Shown here piece after piece: positions 32,220-40,263 of a DNA stretch of 40,263 nt (its first letter is position 1; every line of letters starts with the position of its first letter). A program made the translations under genes and the position numbers. The notes under the pieces were generated by a model that was not told the origin of the DNA, did not search any database, and worked only from the letters and a program-made list of their open reading frames with translations. Where the stretch lies: assembly GCA_024399015.1 (NCBI GenBank), contig JAKSIC010000028.1:1-40263 (forward strand), in the 5' to 3' direction. The stretch comes from Fibrobacter sp. (lineage in GTDB: Bacteria > Fibrobacterota > Fibrobacteria > Fibrobacterales > Fibrobacteraceae).

Positions 32220-33455
32220 ATGAATATCGCACGCAAGTTCCTATCCACCATTGCAGCTAGCACTGTAGTCCTGGGCGCATTTGGCCTCATGGGTTGCAAC
32301 GAAGATAAGGCTGCAGAATCCACATCCGTCAAGGTGGGCTTGCTACACTCTCTGACAGGCCCTATGGCCATCAGTGAAAAGTCCGTCCGCGATGCCGAAG
32401 TTCTGGCCATCGAACAAATTAACAAGGCCGGCGGCGTTCTCGGCAAGCAGATTGTTTTTGTTGAAGAAGATGGCGCTTCCGAACCTTCTACTTTTGCAAC
32501 CAAGGCCGAAAAGTTGATCGACATCGAAAAGGTCGCTACCGTTTTCGGCTGCTGGACCTCATCTTCTCGCAAGGCTGTAAAGCCCATCTTTGAAGAATAC
32601 AAGTCCCTGCTCTGGTATCCGGTACAGTACGAAGGTATGGAAATGTCTCCGAACATTGTCTACACCGGTGCCGCTCCTAACCAGCAGATCGTTCCGGCTA
32701 TTGAATACTTGATTTCCAAGGGCTACAAGAAGTTGTTCCTGCTGGGTTCCGACTATGTGTTCCCCCGCACCGCCAACATGATCATCAACGCACAGGCTAA
32801 GGCTGCAGGCATTTCTGTGGTCGGCGAAGAATACGCAGACATGGATCAGACAGACTTCGCAGCAATCATCGCAAAGATCGAAGCCGCAAAGCCCGATGTT
32901 ATCGTGAACACCTTGAACGGTACCGGCAACGTTTCCTTCTTCAAGCAGATGTCCGAAAAGAACTACTCCAGCAAGGAATACATGACCATGTCCTTCTCCA
33001 TTGCCGAAGAAGAAGTGGCAACCATCGGCCCCGCCATCTTGAAGGGTCATCTGGTTTCCTGGAACTACTACCAGACTACTTCCACCCCTGAAAACACTGC
33101 ATTCGTTGCAGCTTACAAGGAAAAGTTCGGTGCAAACCGCGTAACCTCCGACCCGGCAGAAGCTGCTTATGACGCAGTTTATCTGTGGGCAGAAGCTGTG
33201 AAGGCAGCAAAGAGCTTTGAAGTGGATGCAGTTCTTGCAGCAATCAAGTCCGGTTCCATTTCTTACAAGGCTCCGGAAGGCGTTGTGGCTATCGACGGCA
33301 AGAGCCAGCACCTTGCAAAGCCTGTCCGCGTGGGTGAAGTTTCCGAAGATGGTCTCATCAAGGAAGTTTACGCCACCGCAGCTCCTGTTGCACCGGATCC
33401 TTACCTGACCACCTACGATTGGGCAGTGAAGGCAGGCCTCCAGCCGCTGAACTAA
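32220..33455 (+). CDS. urtA: Urea ABC transporter substrate-binding lipoprotein
   Basis: A 411-aa periplasmic binding protein, lipid-anchored at Cys26 in the lipobox LMGC. The mature part starts VKVGLLHSLTGPMAISEKSVRDAEVLAIEQINKAGG, the type I binding fold of the Leu/Ile/Val-urea-amide family, with WTSSSRKAVKP and QYEGMEMSPNIVYTGAAPNQQ characteristic of UrtA. It captures urea for the UrtBC channel. The ATG has AAGGAG 6 nt upstream. It is the first gene of the operon, directly behind the sigma-54 promoter; the 139-bp gap to urtB with hairpins may lower expression of the downstream genes relative to this one. Confidence 0.94.
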   Translation: MNIARKFLSTIAASTVVLGAFGLMGCNEDKAAESTSVKVGLLHSLTGPMAISEKSVRDAEVLAIEQINKAGGVLGKQIVFVEEDGASEPSTFATKAEKLIDIEKVATVFGCWTSSSRKAVKPIFEEYKSLLWYPVQYEGMEMSPNIVYTGAAPNQQIVPAIEYLISKGYKKLFLLGSDYVFPRTANMIINAQAKAAGISVVGEEYADMDQTDFAAIIAKIEAAKPDVIVNTLNGTGNVSFFKQMSEKNYSSKEYMTMSFSIAEEEVATIGPAILKGHLVSWNYYQTTSTPENTAFVAAYKEKFGANRVTSDPAEAAYDAVYLWAEAVKAAKSFEVDAVLAAIKSGSISYKAPEGVVAIDGKSQHLAKPVRVGEVSEDGLIKEVYATAAPVAPDPYLTTYDWAVKAGLQPLN

Positions 33456-33478
33456 AATATACCCATCCTCATAAAGAC

Positions 33479-33540
33479 CGCAGGCTTTTCGCTTGCATTC
33501 TATAAAGGGAAGCGGGTCTCTGGGCCCGCCACCTTTTGTT
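33479..33540 (+). promoter_or_regulatory. Intercistronic hairpins between urtA and urtB
   Basis: Two hairpins: GCAGGC with GCTTGC around TTTTC (about 33480-33496), and GCGGG (33512-33516) with CCCGC (33525-33529), the latter followed by a T-containing stretch. This may act as a partial terminator or mRNA-stabilising structure that raises binding-protein levels over permease levels. Confidence 0.45.
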
Positions 33541-33594
33541 TCCACTCTTCATTCAACAACTTCAAAAACTAAACGCAAACGGACCGAGGACACC

Positions 33595-34497
33595 TTGGAA
33601 CAGACCATCAACATCCTTTTTAACGGCTTGAGTCTCAGCTCCATTATCTTGCTGACATCGCTTGGCCTAGCCATTACCTTTGGCGTCATGCGCGTAATCA
33701 ATATGGCCCATGGTGAATTCGTCATGATCGGCGCTTACATGACTTTTGTGGTCCAGCAGCTTTTCGCCAAGTTCCTGCCAGAATCTATTGGCGGACTCTA
33801 TTACTTCGTAGCCATCATCGCTGCATTTGGTGTCGCTTTCGGGCTAGGAAGCCTTCTTGAAAAATTCGTGATTTCAAGACTGTATGGTCGTGAAATCGAC
33901 AGTCTCTTAGCCACATGGGGCATCAGCTTGATTTTACAGCAAGGTGCACGCTCCATTTTTGGATCCCAGGGTGTAAACGTTACGGCTCCTTCCTTTTTAA
34001 GTGGCGGCATCACTCTCGGAGAATGCACTTTCTCCTATAACAGAATTTTCATCATCTTGCTGGTAGCTCTTTGCATGGGCGCCGTTTGGCTTGTGATGTA
34101 CAAGTCCAATTTCGGTCGCCAGATGCGAGCCGTCATGCAGAACCGTCCCATGGCACAGTGCATGGGCATCAACTCCCGCAAGGTGGACAACTTGACTTTC
34201 GCAATGGGCTCTGGATTTGCAGGTATCGCAGGATGCTCCGTAGCACTTCTCGGCTCCATTGACTCTACTGTCGGACAAAGCTATATCGTCAACTCCTTCA
34301 TGGCAGTTGTTCTCGGAGGCGTTGGAAATTTGATCGGAACAGTCATCGGCTCCGGCATCATCGGCATCAGCTCCATCTTTACCGAAAACTACACCTCCTC
34401 CACCATCGCCAAGGCAGTGGTATTGCTGATTGTCATCGTATTCCTGCAAAAGAGACCTCAGGGACTGTTCGTTATCAAGAGCAGAAATTTGGATTAA
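33595..34497 (+). CDS. urtB: Urea ABC transporter permease UrtB
   Basis: 300 aa, about eight membrane segments. LFNGLSLSSIILLTSLGLAITFGVMRVINMAHGEFVMIGAY is the LivH/UrtB N-terminal signature, and AVVLGGVGNLIGTVIGSGIIG is the cytoplasmic coupling region that meets the ATPase. I chose the TTG at 33595 because GAGGA lies 5 nt upstream and the product then aligns with the usual family start; the frame is open 34 codons further upstream, with no family similarity. It forms the channel with UrtC. Confidence 0.92.
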   Translation: MEQTINILFNGLSLSSIILLTSLGLAITFGVMRVINMAHGEFVMIGAYMTFVVQQLFAKFLPESIGGLYYFVAIIAAFGVAFGLGSLLEKFVISRLYGREIDSLLATWGISLILQQGARSIFGSQGVNVTAPSFLSGGITLGECTFSYNRIFIILLVALCMGAVWLVMYKSNFGRQMRAVMQNRPMAQCMGINSRKVDNLTFAMGSGFAGIAGCSVALLGSIDSTVGQSYIVNSFMAVVLGGVGNLIGTVIGSGIIGISSIFTENYTSSTIAKAVVLLIVIVFLQKRPQGLFVIKSRNLD

Positions 34498-34528
34498 GGT
34501 TTAACGAATAAGGATTATTGGTACAAAT

Positions 34529-35602
34529 ATGAAAGCATTAAGACTTTTCGAAAGACACGGATCCAACATCACTTTTGGAATTATCGTTTTTATTCTCGCC
34601 ATGATGCCCGTCCTTTTGATGATGGGCGTCGTTAGCGGCGGTTCCACCATTTTGTTCCTGGGCAAGTGCATTAGCTTTGCTATTGTCGCCATCGGTATCG
34701 ACTTGATCTGGGGCTACACAGGAATCTTGAGCCTTGGGCACGGATTGTATTTTGCCCTAGGCGGATACGCCATGGCCATGTACCTGAAAATGCAGGCAAC
34801 AGGCGGTCATTTGACCGATTTCATGCACATCGGTGGCCTTACCGAGATGCCTCTGATTTGGGTTCCTTTTACACTTTCTCCGGGAAGTCTGCTACTGGTG
34901 ATTATCGCCCCCGCCGTAGTCGCCTGGATTGTAGGTTACTTCATTTTCAAGAACCGTGTAAAGGGAGTGTACTTCTCCATTATTTCCCAGGCTCTTACTT
35001 GGGCAGCTTGCTCTCTGTTCATCGCCATGTCTCCCTACACCAACGGAAACGTGGGCATTACAGAAATCAAGTCTATCTTTGGAAGCATCAAGGGCAGCGC
35101 CAATCAGGGAAACATGTTCCTTCTATTCTATGTGTCCCTCATCGCCTTGATCGCTGTTTACGCACTTTCCAAATTCCTTGTAGAACGTAAGTTCGGTAAA
35201 GTGTTGATAGCCATTCGCGATGGCGAAAATAGGACTTATTTCTCTGGATATCCTGTAAGTCGCTACAAGACTTTCATCTACGTTCTCTCCGCTATTTTCG
35301 CAGGCATTGCAGGCGCAATCTTTGTCAATTTCAACGGTTGCATCACACCTTCCCAAATGACCATCACCTACTCCATCGGCATGGTGATCTGGGTGGCCAT
35401 CGGTGGACGCGGAACCATTATCGGCGCAGTCATCGGAGCGTTCTTCATAAACATCTGCGAGTACAATTTGAGTTCCGGAAGCACTGTAGAAATTTGGCAG
35501 TACATCATCGGAGTCCTTTTCTGCGTCACCATCCTGTTCTTCAAGGGCGGCATCGTAGGCTTAGTTCGCGACAAGGTTCCTTCTCTGTTCAAAAAGGTCT
35601 AA
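34529..35602 (+). CDS. urtC: Urea ABC transporter permease UrtC
   Basis: 357 aa, LivM-like. Seen: GIDLIWGYTGILSLGHGLYFALGGYAMAMYL, a UrtC hallmark, the loop RDGENRTYFSGYPVSRYKTFIYVLSA, and GRGTIIGAVIGAFFIN near the C-terminus. About nine to ten hydrophobic segments. It pairs with UrtB. The nearest AAGGA is 14 nt before the ATG, so translation may depend partly on the upstream gene 31 bp away. Confidence 0.92.
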   Translation: MKALRLFERHGSNITFGIIVFILAMMPVLLMMGVVSGGSTILFLGKCISFAIVAIGIDLIWGYTGILSLGHGLYFALGGYAMAMYLKMQATGGHLTDFMHIGGLTEMPLIWVPFTLSPGSLLLVIIAPAVVAWIVGYFIFKNRVKGVYFSIISQALTWAACSLFIAMSPYTNGNVGITEIKSIFGSIKGSANQGNMFLLFYVSLIALIAVYALSKFLVERKFGKVLIAIRDGENRTYFSGYPVSRYKTFIYVLSAIFAGIAGAIFVNFNGCITPSQMTITYSIGMVIWVAIGGRGTIIGAVIGAFFINICEYNLSSGSTVEIWQYIIGVLFCVTILFFKGGIVGLVRDKVPSLFKKV

Positions 35603-35611
35603 GGAGTTTTT

Positions 35612-36442
35612 ATGCAAACCGAAATCGTATCAAAAGAAGAACTTCTTGCCAAGAACCCCGCACCTATCAAAATCACACAGCTTTCAGAATCTGTATTGGA
35701 TATCAACCATGTTTCTGTTTGCTTTGATGGGTTTTATGCTCTAACCGATGTAAACACAAAAGTCAAGAGAAATACAATTCATTTCTTCATTGGCCCCAAT
35801 GGTGCAGGGAAAACAACATTACTTGACATTATTTGCGCCAAAACAAAACCCACCCAAGGCAATGTGGTTTACCATCCTATGTACAAGGATCCTGTAACCT
35901 TGACAGGGATGAAGGAATACAAGATTGTCTGGCTTGGAATCGGCAGAAAATTCCAGGTTCCCTCGGTGTTTGTAAACCTGACTGTGGAAGAAAACATGAT
36001 TCTCTCCCTGAAAAAAGGCAAGAGAATTATGGACACCATTCTGCGCAAGCCCAAGAAGGAAGAGTTGGATAACATCGATGCCACTCTGCAGAAAGTGGGC
36101 CTTGCCGACAAACGTCAATGGCGCGCAGGAGCTTTGGCTCACGGCGAGAAGCAATGGCTCGAAATCGCAATGCAGCTGGTGCAAAAGCCGGAAGTCATTA
36201 TGCTAGATGAACCCGCCGCCGGCATGGGCAAGCCAGAAACATTTAAAACCGGAGAAATCCTGAAGGAAATCAAGAAGGATTGTACCGTCATCGTTATTGA
36301 ACACGATATGGATTTCGTGAAGCAGGTTGCCGACAAGGTGACAGTCCTTCATGAAGGAAAAATTCTGATGGAGGGCAGCGTAACGGAAGTTCTTGCCGAT
36401 CCTACAGTGCAGAAAGTTTACCTGGGTCGTGGTGGAGAATAA
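35612..36442 (+). CDS. urtD: Urea ABC transporter ATPase UrtD
   Basis: 276 aa. Walker A GPNGAGKTT (about residues 64-72), Q-loop in the FQVPSVFVNLTVEENM region, signature segment LAHGEKQWLEIAMQL (the LSHGQKQWLEI variant typical of UrtD), Walker B VIMLDEPAAGM, switch His in VIEHDMDFV. About 35 extra N-terminal residues precede the ATPase core. Start ATG 35612 with AAGGAG; 9 bp after urtC. It works with UrtE to power urea import. Confidence 0.94.
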   Translation: MQTEIVSKEELLAKNPAPIKITQLSESVLDINHVSVCFDGFYALTDVNTKVKRNTIHFFIGPNGAGKTTLLDIICAKTKPTQGNVVYHPMYKDPVTLTGMKEYKIVWLGIGRKFQVPSVFVNLTVEENMILSLKKGKRIMDTILRKPKKEELDNIDATLQKVGLADKRQWRAGALAHGEKQWLEIAMQLVQKPEVIMLDEPAAGMGKPETFKTGEILKEIKKDCTVIVIEHDMDFVKQVADKVTVLHEGKILMEGSVTEVLADPTVQKVYLGRGGE

Positions 36443-36444
36443 TT

Positions 36445-37158
36445 ATGCTTTATTTGAAAAACATGGATTCCTATTATGGCGAAAGCCGCGTCATTGAAGG
36501 TTTGAGTCTGGATATCCCCAAGGGAAAAATCGTAAGCCTCATCGGTCGAAACGGCGTTGGAAAAAGCACCACACTAAAGAGCATTATGGGACTAGTAAAG
36601 ACGGGTCCAGAAACTTCTCTCGTTTTTGACGGAAAGGAAATCGCAAAACTTCCCGCCTACGAACGTGTACGCTGCGGCATTGGCTACGTCCCGCAAGGTC
36701 GAGATATTTTCCCGCAGATGACTGTCCAGGAAAATCTGGAATTGGGCATACAGCCCATTCTTGGCCGTGGAGAAAAGGTGGGTAAGAACAAGATTCCCGA
36801 ATATCTCTACGACCTGTTTCCTATCCTGCCCAAATTCGCCAAACGCCGCGGCGGCGATCTTTCCGGCGGTCAGCAGCAGCAACTTGCCATCGCACGCGCC
36901 CTGGTACAGGACCCAAAAATTTTGATTCTTGACGAACCTACCGAAGGTATCCAGCCATCCATCATTAACGACATTGGTCGCGCTATCCGTAAGATTAACG
37001 AATGGAAGGGCATTACCGTATTGCTGGTGGAACAGTATCTGGATTTCGTTATGGAAAACAGCCACTACATCAACATCATGGAAAAGGGAAACATCATTTT
37101 CCACAGGGAAACATCCCTTTGTGACAAGGCTGAAGTCCAAAAATTGATGACGGATTAA
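36445..37158 (+). CDS. urtE: Urea ABC transporter ATPase UrtE
   Basis: 237 aa, LivF-like. Walker [10 protein letters not shown] (about residues 35-43), the [21 protein letters not shown] segment typical of UrtE/LivF, signature [15 protein letters not shown], Walker [17 protein letters not shown], switch His replaced by Gln in [10 protein letters not shown] as usual in this subfamily. It begins 2 bp after the urtD stop and ends 2 bp before ureAB, so coupling is likely. Confidence 0.94.
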   Translation: MLYLKNMDSYYGESRVIEGLSLDIPKGKIVSLIGRNGVGKSTTLKSIMGLVKTGPETSLVFDGKEIAKLPAYERVRCGIGYVPQGRDIFPQMTVQENLELGIQPILGRGEKVGKNKIPEYLYDLFPILPKFAKRRGGDLSGGQQQQLAIARALVQDPKILILDEPTEGIQPSIINDIGRAIRKINEWKGITVLLVEQYLDFVMENSHYINIMEKGNIIFHRETSLCDKAEVQKLMTD

Positions 37159-37160
37159 TT

Positions 37161-37841
37161 ATGCATTTAACTCCTAGAGAAACCGAAAAGTTGATGCTGC
37201 ACTATGCAGGCATTGTGGCAAGTGAAAGACTGCAACGCGGACTGAAACTGAATTATCCGGAAGCCATCGCCTACATTTCCAGCAAGTTATTGGAATTGGC
37301 TCGAGATGGCAAGACCGTTGCAGAATTGATGTCCGAGGGTCGAAAGATGCTGACTGCCGAACAGGTGATGGACGGCGTCGCAGAAATGATTCACGAAGTC
37401 CAGCTGGAAGCCACATTCCCTGACGGAACAAAGCTGGTTACCGTACACGATCCAATTCCTGCTACCGGGAAATTGATTCCTGGCGAAGTTCTCGTAGAGG
37501 AAGGTTTCATCGAACTGAATGCAAGCAAAAGAACGCTTACCTTGGACGTTACCAATACGGCAGACCGCCCAGTTCAAGTAGGTTCCCATTTTCACTTCTT
37601 TGAAGTCAACAAAAAACTGGATTTCAATCGCATGGCAGCCTATGGCATGCGTCTTGATGTACCCGCGGGAACCGCAGTACGTTTTGAACCCGGTGAAACA
37701 AAGACCGTAAACCTGGTTGAAATCGGTGGTAGCCGCGAAGGTCATGGATTGAACGGTCTAGTAGAAGGCCCTATGGATGATGAATTCGTAAAAACGGCTG
37801 CATTTGGCAGAGCATCAACCTCTGGTTTTACGGGAGCTTAA
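37161..37841 (+). CDS. ureAB: Urease gamma-beta fusion subunit
   Basis: 226 aa. Residues 1-100 match the urease gamma subunit ([47 protein letters not shown] near the end). From about residue 104 the beta subunit follows ([53 protein letters not shown]). Such fusion is known in Helicobacter UreA and some other bacteria; most bacteria have separate ureA and ureB. It forms the structural shell around UreC. The gene ends 1 bp before ureC. Confidence 0.95.
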   Translation: MHLTPRETEKLMLHYAGIVASERLQRGLKLNYPEAIAYISSKLLELARDGKTVAELMSEGRKMLTAEQVMDGVAEMIHEVQLEATFPDGTKLVTVHDPIPATGKLIPGEVLVEEGFIELNASKRTLTLDVTNTADRPVQVGSHFHFFEVNKKLDFNRMAAYGMRLDVPAGTAVRFEPGETKTVNLVEIGGSREGHGLNGLVEGPMDDEFVKTAAFGRASTSGFTGA

Positions 37842-37842
37842 C

Positions 37843-39555
37843 ATGTACAAGATTTCCAGAAAAGATTACGCTCAAATGTACGGTCCCACCGTAGGCGACC
37901 GCATCCGTCTTGCAGATACCTCCCTTATTGTAGAAGTAGAAAAGGATTATTGCGTTTACGGTGACGAAGCAAAATTCGGCGGTGGAAAATCACTGCGAGA
38001 TGGCATGGGCCAGGCAGCGCCCTTTAAGGATGACGAATGCCTAGACACCGTCATTACAAGCGCACTTGTCATTGATGCAACTGGAATTTTCAAGGCCGAC
38101 ATAGGCATTAAAGATGGCAAAATTGCTGGCATCGGAAAAGCCGGCAACCCCCACATGATGGATGGCGTTACCCCAGGCATGATCATCGGCAGTTCCACCG
38201 AAGCCATTGCTGGCGAAGGCCTGATCTTGACTGCCGGCGGTATCGACACCCACATTCACTTTATCTCTCCCACACAAGTTCGTACAGCTCTTTATAGCGG
38301 CGTCACCACCATGATTGGTGGCGGCACAGGCCCTGCTGACGGAACCAACGCTACCACTTGTACGCCCGGCGCATTCAACATCCACAAAATGCTGGAAGCT
38401 GCAGAAGATTTGCCTGTCAACTTAGCCTTCCTCGGCAAGGGAAATGGATCCTGTGCAGAAACCTTGAGAGAACAGGTGCGTGCAGGAGCTGCAGGCCTGA
38501 AACTTCACGAAGACTGGGGTTCCACTCCCAAGGCTATTGACACTTGCCTAGGCGTCGCGGATGAATTCGACGTCCAGGTTTCCATCCACACGGATACATT
38601 AAACGAAGGCGGCTTCGTAGAAGATACCATCTCAGCCTTTAAGGGACGCACCATCCACACCTACCATACGGAAGGTGCTGGCGGTGGACACGCTCCCGAC
38701 ATCATTCGCGCAGCCGCCTTCGAAAACGTCTTGCCATCTTCAACAAATCCGACAATGCCCTTCACCAGAAATACCATTGACGAACATTTGGACATGTTGA
38801 TGGTATGCCACCATCTGGACAAGAACAATAAAGAAGATGTGGCTTTTGCGGATTCAAGAATTCGTCCGGAAACCATCGCCGCCGAAGACATTCTTCACGA
38901 CATGGGAATTTTCTCCATGATGAGTTCTGATTCTCAGGCCATGGGCCGCGTAGGTGAAGTGATCACCCGCACTTGGCAAACCGCAGACAAAATGAAAAAA
39001 CAGCGCGGCACTCTCGAAACAGACTGCGAACGCAACGACAACAATCGCATCAAGCGTTACATTGCCAAGTATACCATCAACCCGGCCATTACCCACGGCA
39101 TTTCAAAGTACGTTGGTTCCGTAGAAGTTGGCAAAATCGCAGACCTTGTCCTTTGGCGTCCCGACATGTTCGGAGCCAAGCCCGAAATGATTCTGAAAAA
39201 CGGTTTTATTTGCGCATCCAAAATGGGCGATGCCAATGCCAGCATTCCCACCCCAGAGCCAGTTGTGTATACCGATATGTTCGGTGCCCACGGCAAGGCT
39301 TTAGCAAAAACCTGCATCACCTTCGTTTCGGAATACGCTTTTGCAAATGGCATCAAGGAAGAACTGGGCCTCGAAAGAATGGTCCTCCCCGTAAGCAACT
39401 GTCGAAACATCGGCAAGAAGGACATGGTTCACAACGACCGCATCGCAAAGCTGGAAGTAGATCCTGAAACCTACACTGTAAAGGTGGATGGTGAACGAAT
39501 CACCTGCGAAGCCGCCACAGAACTTTCTCTTGCAAGAAGGTACTTCCTTTTCTAA
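37843..39555 (+). CDS. ureC: Urease alpha (catalytic) subunit
   Basis: 570 aa, full length. Hydrolyses urea to ammonia and carbamate at a di-nickel centre. All key residues are present: His137 and His139 (GGIDTHIHF), the carbamylated Lys220 (GLKLHEDWG), His222, His249, His275, Asp363 (SSDSQAMGR), and the flap Cys322-His323 (MVCHHLD). Each is exactly three residues later than in Klebsiella UreC. The ATG at 37843 has GGGAG 6 nt upstream; the open extension to 37804 lies within ureAB and is rejected. Confidence 0.97.
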   Translation: MYKISRKDYAQMYGPTVGDRIRLADTSLIVEVEKDYCVYGDEAKFGGGKSLRDGMGQAAPFKDDECLDTVITSALVIDATGIFKADIGIKDGKIAGIGKAGNPHMMDGVTPGMIIGSSTEAIAGEGLILTAGGIDTHIHFISPTQVRTALYSGVTTMIGGGTGPADGTNATTCTPGAFNIHKMLEAAEDLPVNLAFLGKGNGSCAETLREQVRAGAAGLKLHEDWGSTPKAIDTCLGVADEFDVQVSIHTDTLNEGGFVEDTISAFKGRTIHTYHTEGAGGGHAPDIIRAAAFENVLPSSTNPTMPFTRNTIDEHLDMLMVCHHLDKNNKEDVAFADSRIRPETIAAEDILHDMGIFSMMSSDSQAMGRVGEVITRTWQTADKMKKQRGTLETDCERNDNNRIKRYIAKYTINPAITHGISKYVGSVEVGKIADLVLWRPDMFGAKPEMILKNGFICASKMGDANASIPTPEPVVYTDMFGAHGKALAKTCITFVSEYAFANGIKEELGLERMVLPVSNCRNIGKKDMVHNDRIAKLEVDPETYTVKVDGERITCEAATELSLARRYFLF

Positions 39556-39579
39556 AAAGCAATCTGCAAGGAGTCAAAA

Positions 39580-40089
39580 ATGATTGCCGATAAAATTCTC
39601 GGAAACATCCATCACGGAAACGAAGTTCCTTCCAAGACCGTGGTAGACATTCCATTCGAATGGTTTGAACTAGACAAGCATCGTATTTTTAAAGTTGCCG
39701 ATGACGGAACCGAATTAGGAATTCAGATTGAGGAATCCCTTTCTGATGGCGATGTTCTCGCCGTCAGTCCCGATAAAATTTACGTTGTAAAGATCAACAA
39801 GGCAAAGCTGGTTCGCATTCCCGTCAAGACTATGGAAGATATGGGGCGCCTCGGATTTGAATTGGGCAACAGGCATCTTTCCCTGCAAATTACAGAAAAG
39901 GATGTCACCATACCTTATGACGAGCCCACATTTGAATACCTAGCCCGTTTGGGATTTCTCCCTCAGATTGTAGAAGATGTTTTTTCTGACTACATCGTCT
40001 GCAAGGCACACGGTGCAAGTAACGGTCACTCCCATAGCCACGACCATGACCATCATGAGCATGGCCATCATCACGAGCACCATCATTAA
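39580..40089 (+). CDS. ureE: Urease nickel metallochaperone UreE
   Basis: 169 aa. The N-terminal peptide-binding domain and C-terminal nickel-binding domain (RHLSLQITEKDVTIPYDEPTFEYLARLGF, with YDE and LGF typical of UreE) are followed by a long His-rich tail (GHSHSHDHDHHEHGHHHEHHH) that would bind several nickel ions. It delivers nickel to the UreFGD-apo-urease complex. AAGGAG precedes the ATG. Confidence 0.94.
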   Translation: MIADKILGNIHHGNEVPSKTVVDIPFEWFELDKHRIFKVADDGTELGIQIEESLSDGDVLAVSPDKIYVVKINKAKLVRIPVKTMEDMGRLGFELGNRHLSLQITEKDVTIPYDEPTFEYLARLGFLPQIVEDVFSDYIVCKAHGASNGHSHSHDHDHHEHGHHHEHHH

Positions 40090-40097
40090 TACTAAAT

Positions 40098-40263
40098 ATG
40101 CTTGCAACTCTCCGAATGATTCAAGTTTGCGATAGCCTCTTTCCCATTGGAGCATTCACACTCTCCAATGGTCTTGAGACTTTAATTGCTAACAAGACCA
40201 TCACAAACGGAGACGCCCTCCAGGAATATGCTTCTAGTTTTTTAAGCGTGCTTCCCTACAACG
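40098..40263 (+). CDS. ureF: Urease accessory protein UreF (5' part, cut by window end)
   Basis: The first 55 codons read MLATLRMIQVCDSLFPIGAFTLSNGLETLI, the UreF start (usually LLQLSDSALPIGGFSHSNGLE). UreF is part of the GTP-dependent UreFGD complex that loads nickel. The start lies 8 bp after the ureE stop. ureG and ureD probably follow to the right. Confidence 0.9.
   Translation, partial: MLATLRMIQVCDSLFPIGAFTLSNGLETLIANKTITNGDALQEYASSFLSVLPYN

Overview
The window looks like a chromosomal segment of a Fibrobacter species (phylum Fibrobacterota). The main evidence is a lipoprotein with a C-terminal Fibrobacter major paralogous (FISUMP) domain and poly-serine linkers (28649-29794). The CotH-type lipoprotein with a Ser-rich linker, the many envelope proteins and the moderate GC content fit. 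No phage, insertion sequence or CRISPR array was seen.

Layout. 1-7.2 kb: dut, a TrmJ-like RNA methyltransferase, two sugar-phosphate nucleotidyltransferases, an outer-membrane barrel protein and a 780-aa AsmA/DUF748 protein. 7.2-9.9 kb: two identical tRNA-Lys(CUU) genes, a Xer-type recombinase and leuB. 10-19.7 kb, nearly all on the minus strand: a CotH lipoprotein, a stand-alone M41-like zincin, a ZIP metal transporter, a barrel protein with a histone-like Lys tail, a full-length purL, and a pair of membrane-anchored proteins. 20.3-26.1 kb: a surface-glycan locus (two GT2 glycosyltransferases, a Wzx-like flippase, an FdtB-like aminotransferase, a GNAT/FemAB-like protein and an FdtA-like ketoisomerase), probably making and exporting a glycan with a 3-amino-3,6-dideoxyhexose. 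26.2-28.6 kb: rpsD behind a structured leader, a GH13 fragment, a broken tetR and a type IV pilin-like gene. 28.6-31.8 kb: the FISUMP lipoprotein, a 57-aa small ORF and a catabolic-type acetolactate synthase.

32.2 kb to the right edge is a co-directional nitrogen-scavenging operon: urtABCDE (urea ABC importer), then urease ureAB (fused), ureC, ureE and the start of ureF. It is preceded by a near-consensus sigma-54 -24/-12 promoter. Imported urea would be hydrolysed to ammonia, with nitrogen limitation the likely trigger.

The most unusual signals are non-coding. (1) Three GTAC-centred motif pairs, each with exactly 29 bp between the two GTAC cores, lie upstream of dut. (2) At least seven short tandem arrays of unrelated sequence share a 7-bp (or 14-bp) period and all lie just 5' of genes. 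(3) The rpsD leader can fold as an H-type pseudoknot plus an SD-sequestering stem, a candidate autogenous S4 control element. (4) A hairpin-dense intergenic element at 25568-25690 looks like a dispersed repeat. (5) Several genes lack a Shine-Dalgarno sequence and have a -10-like hexamer 6-7 nt before the start codon, suggesting leaderless transcripts. All calls come from reading the sequence; no database search was run.
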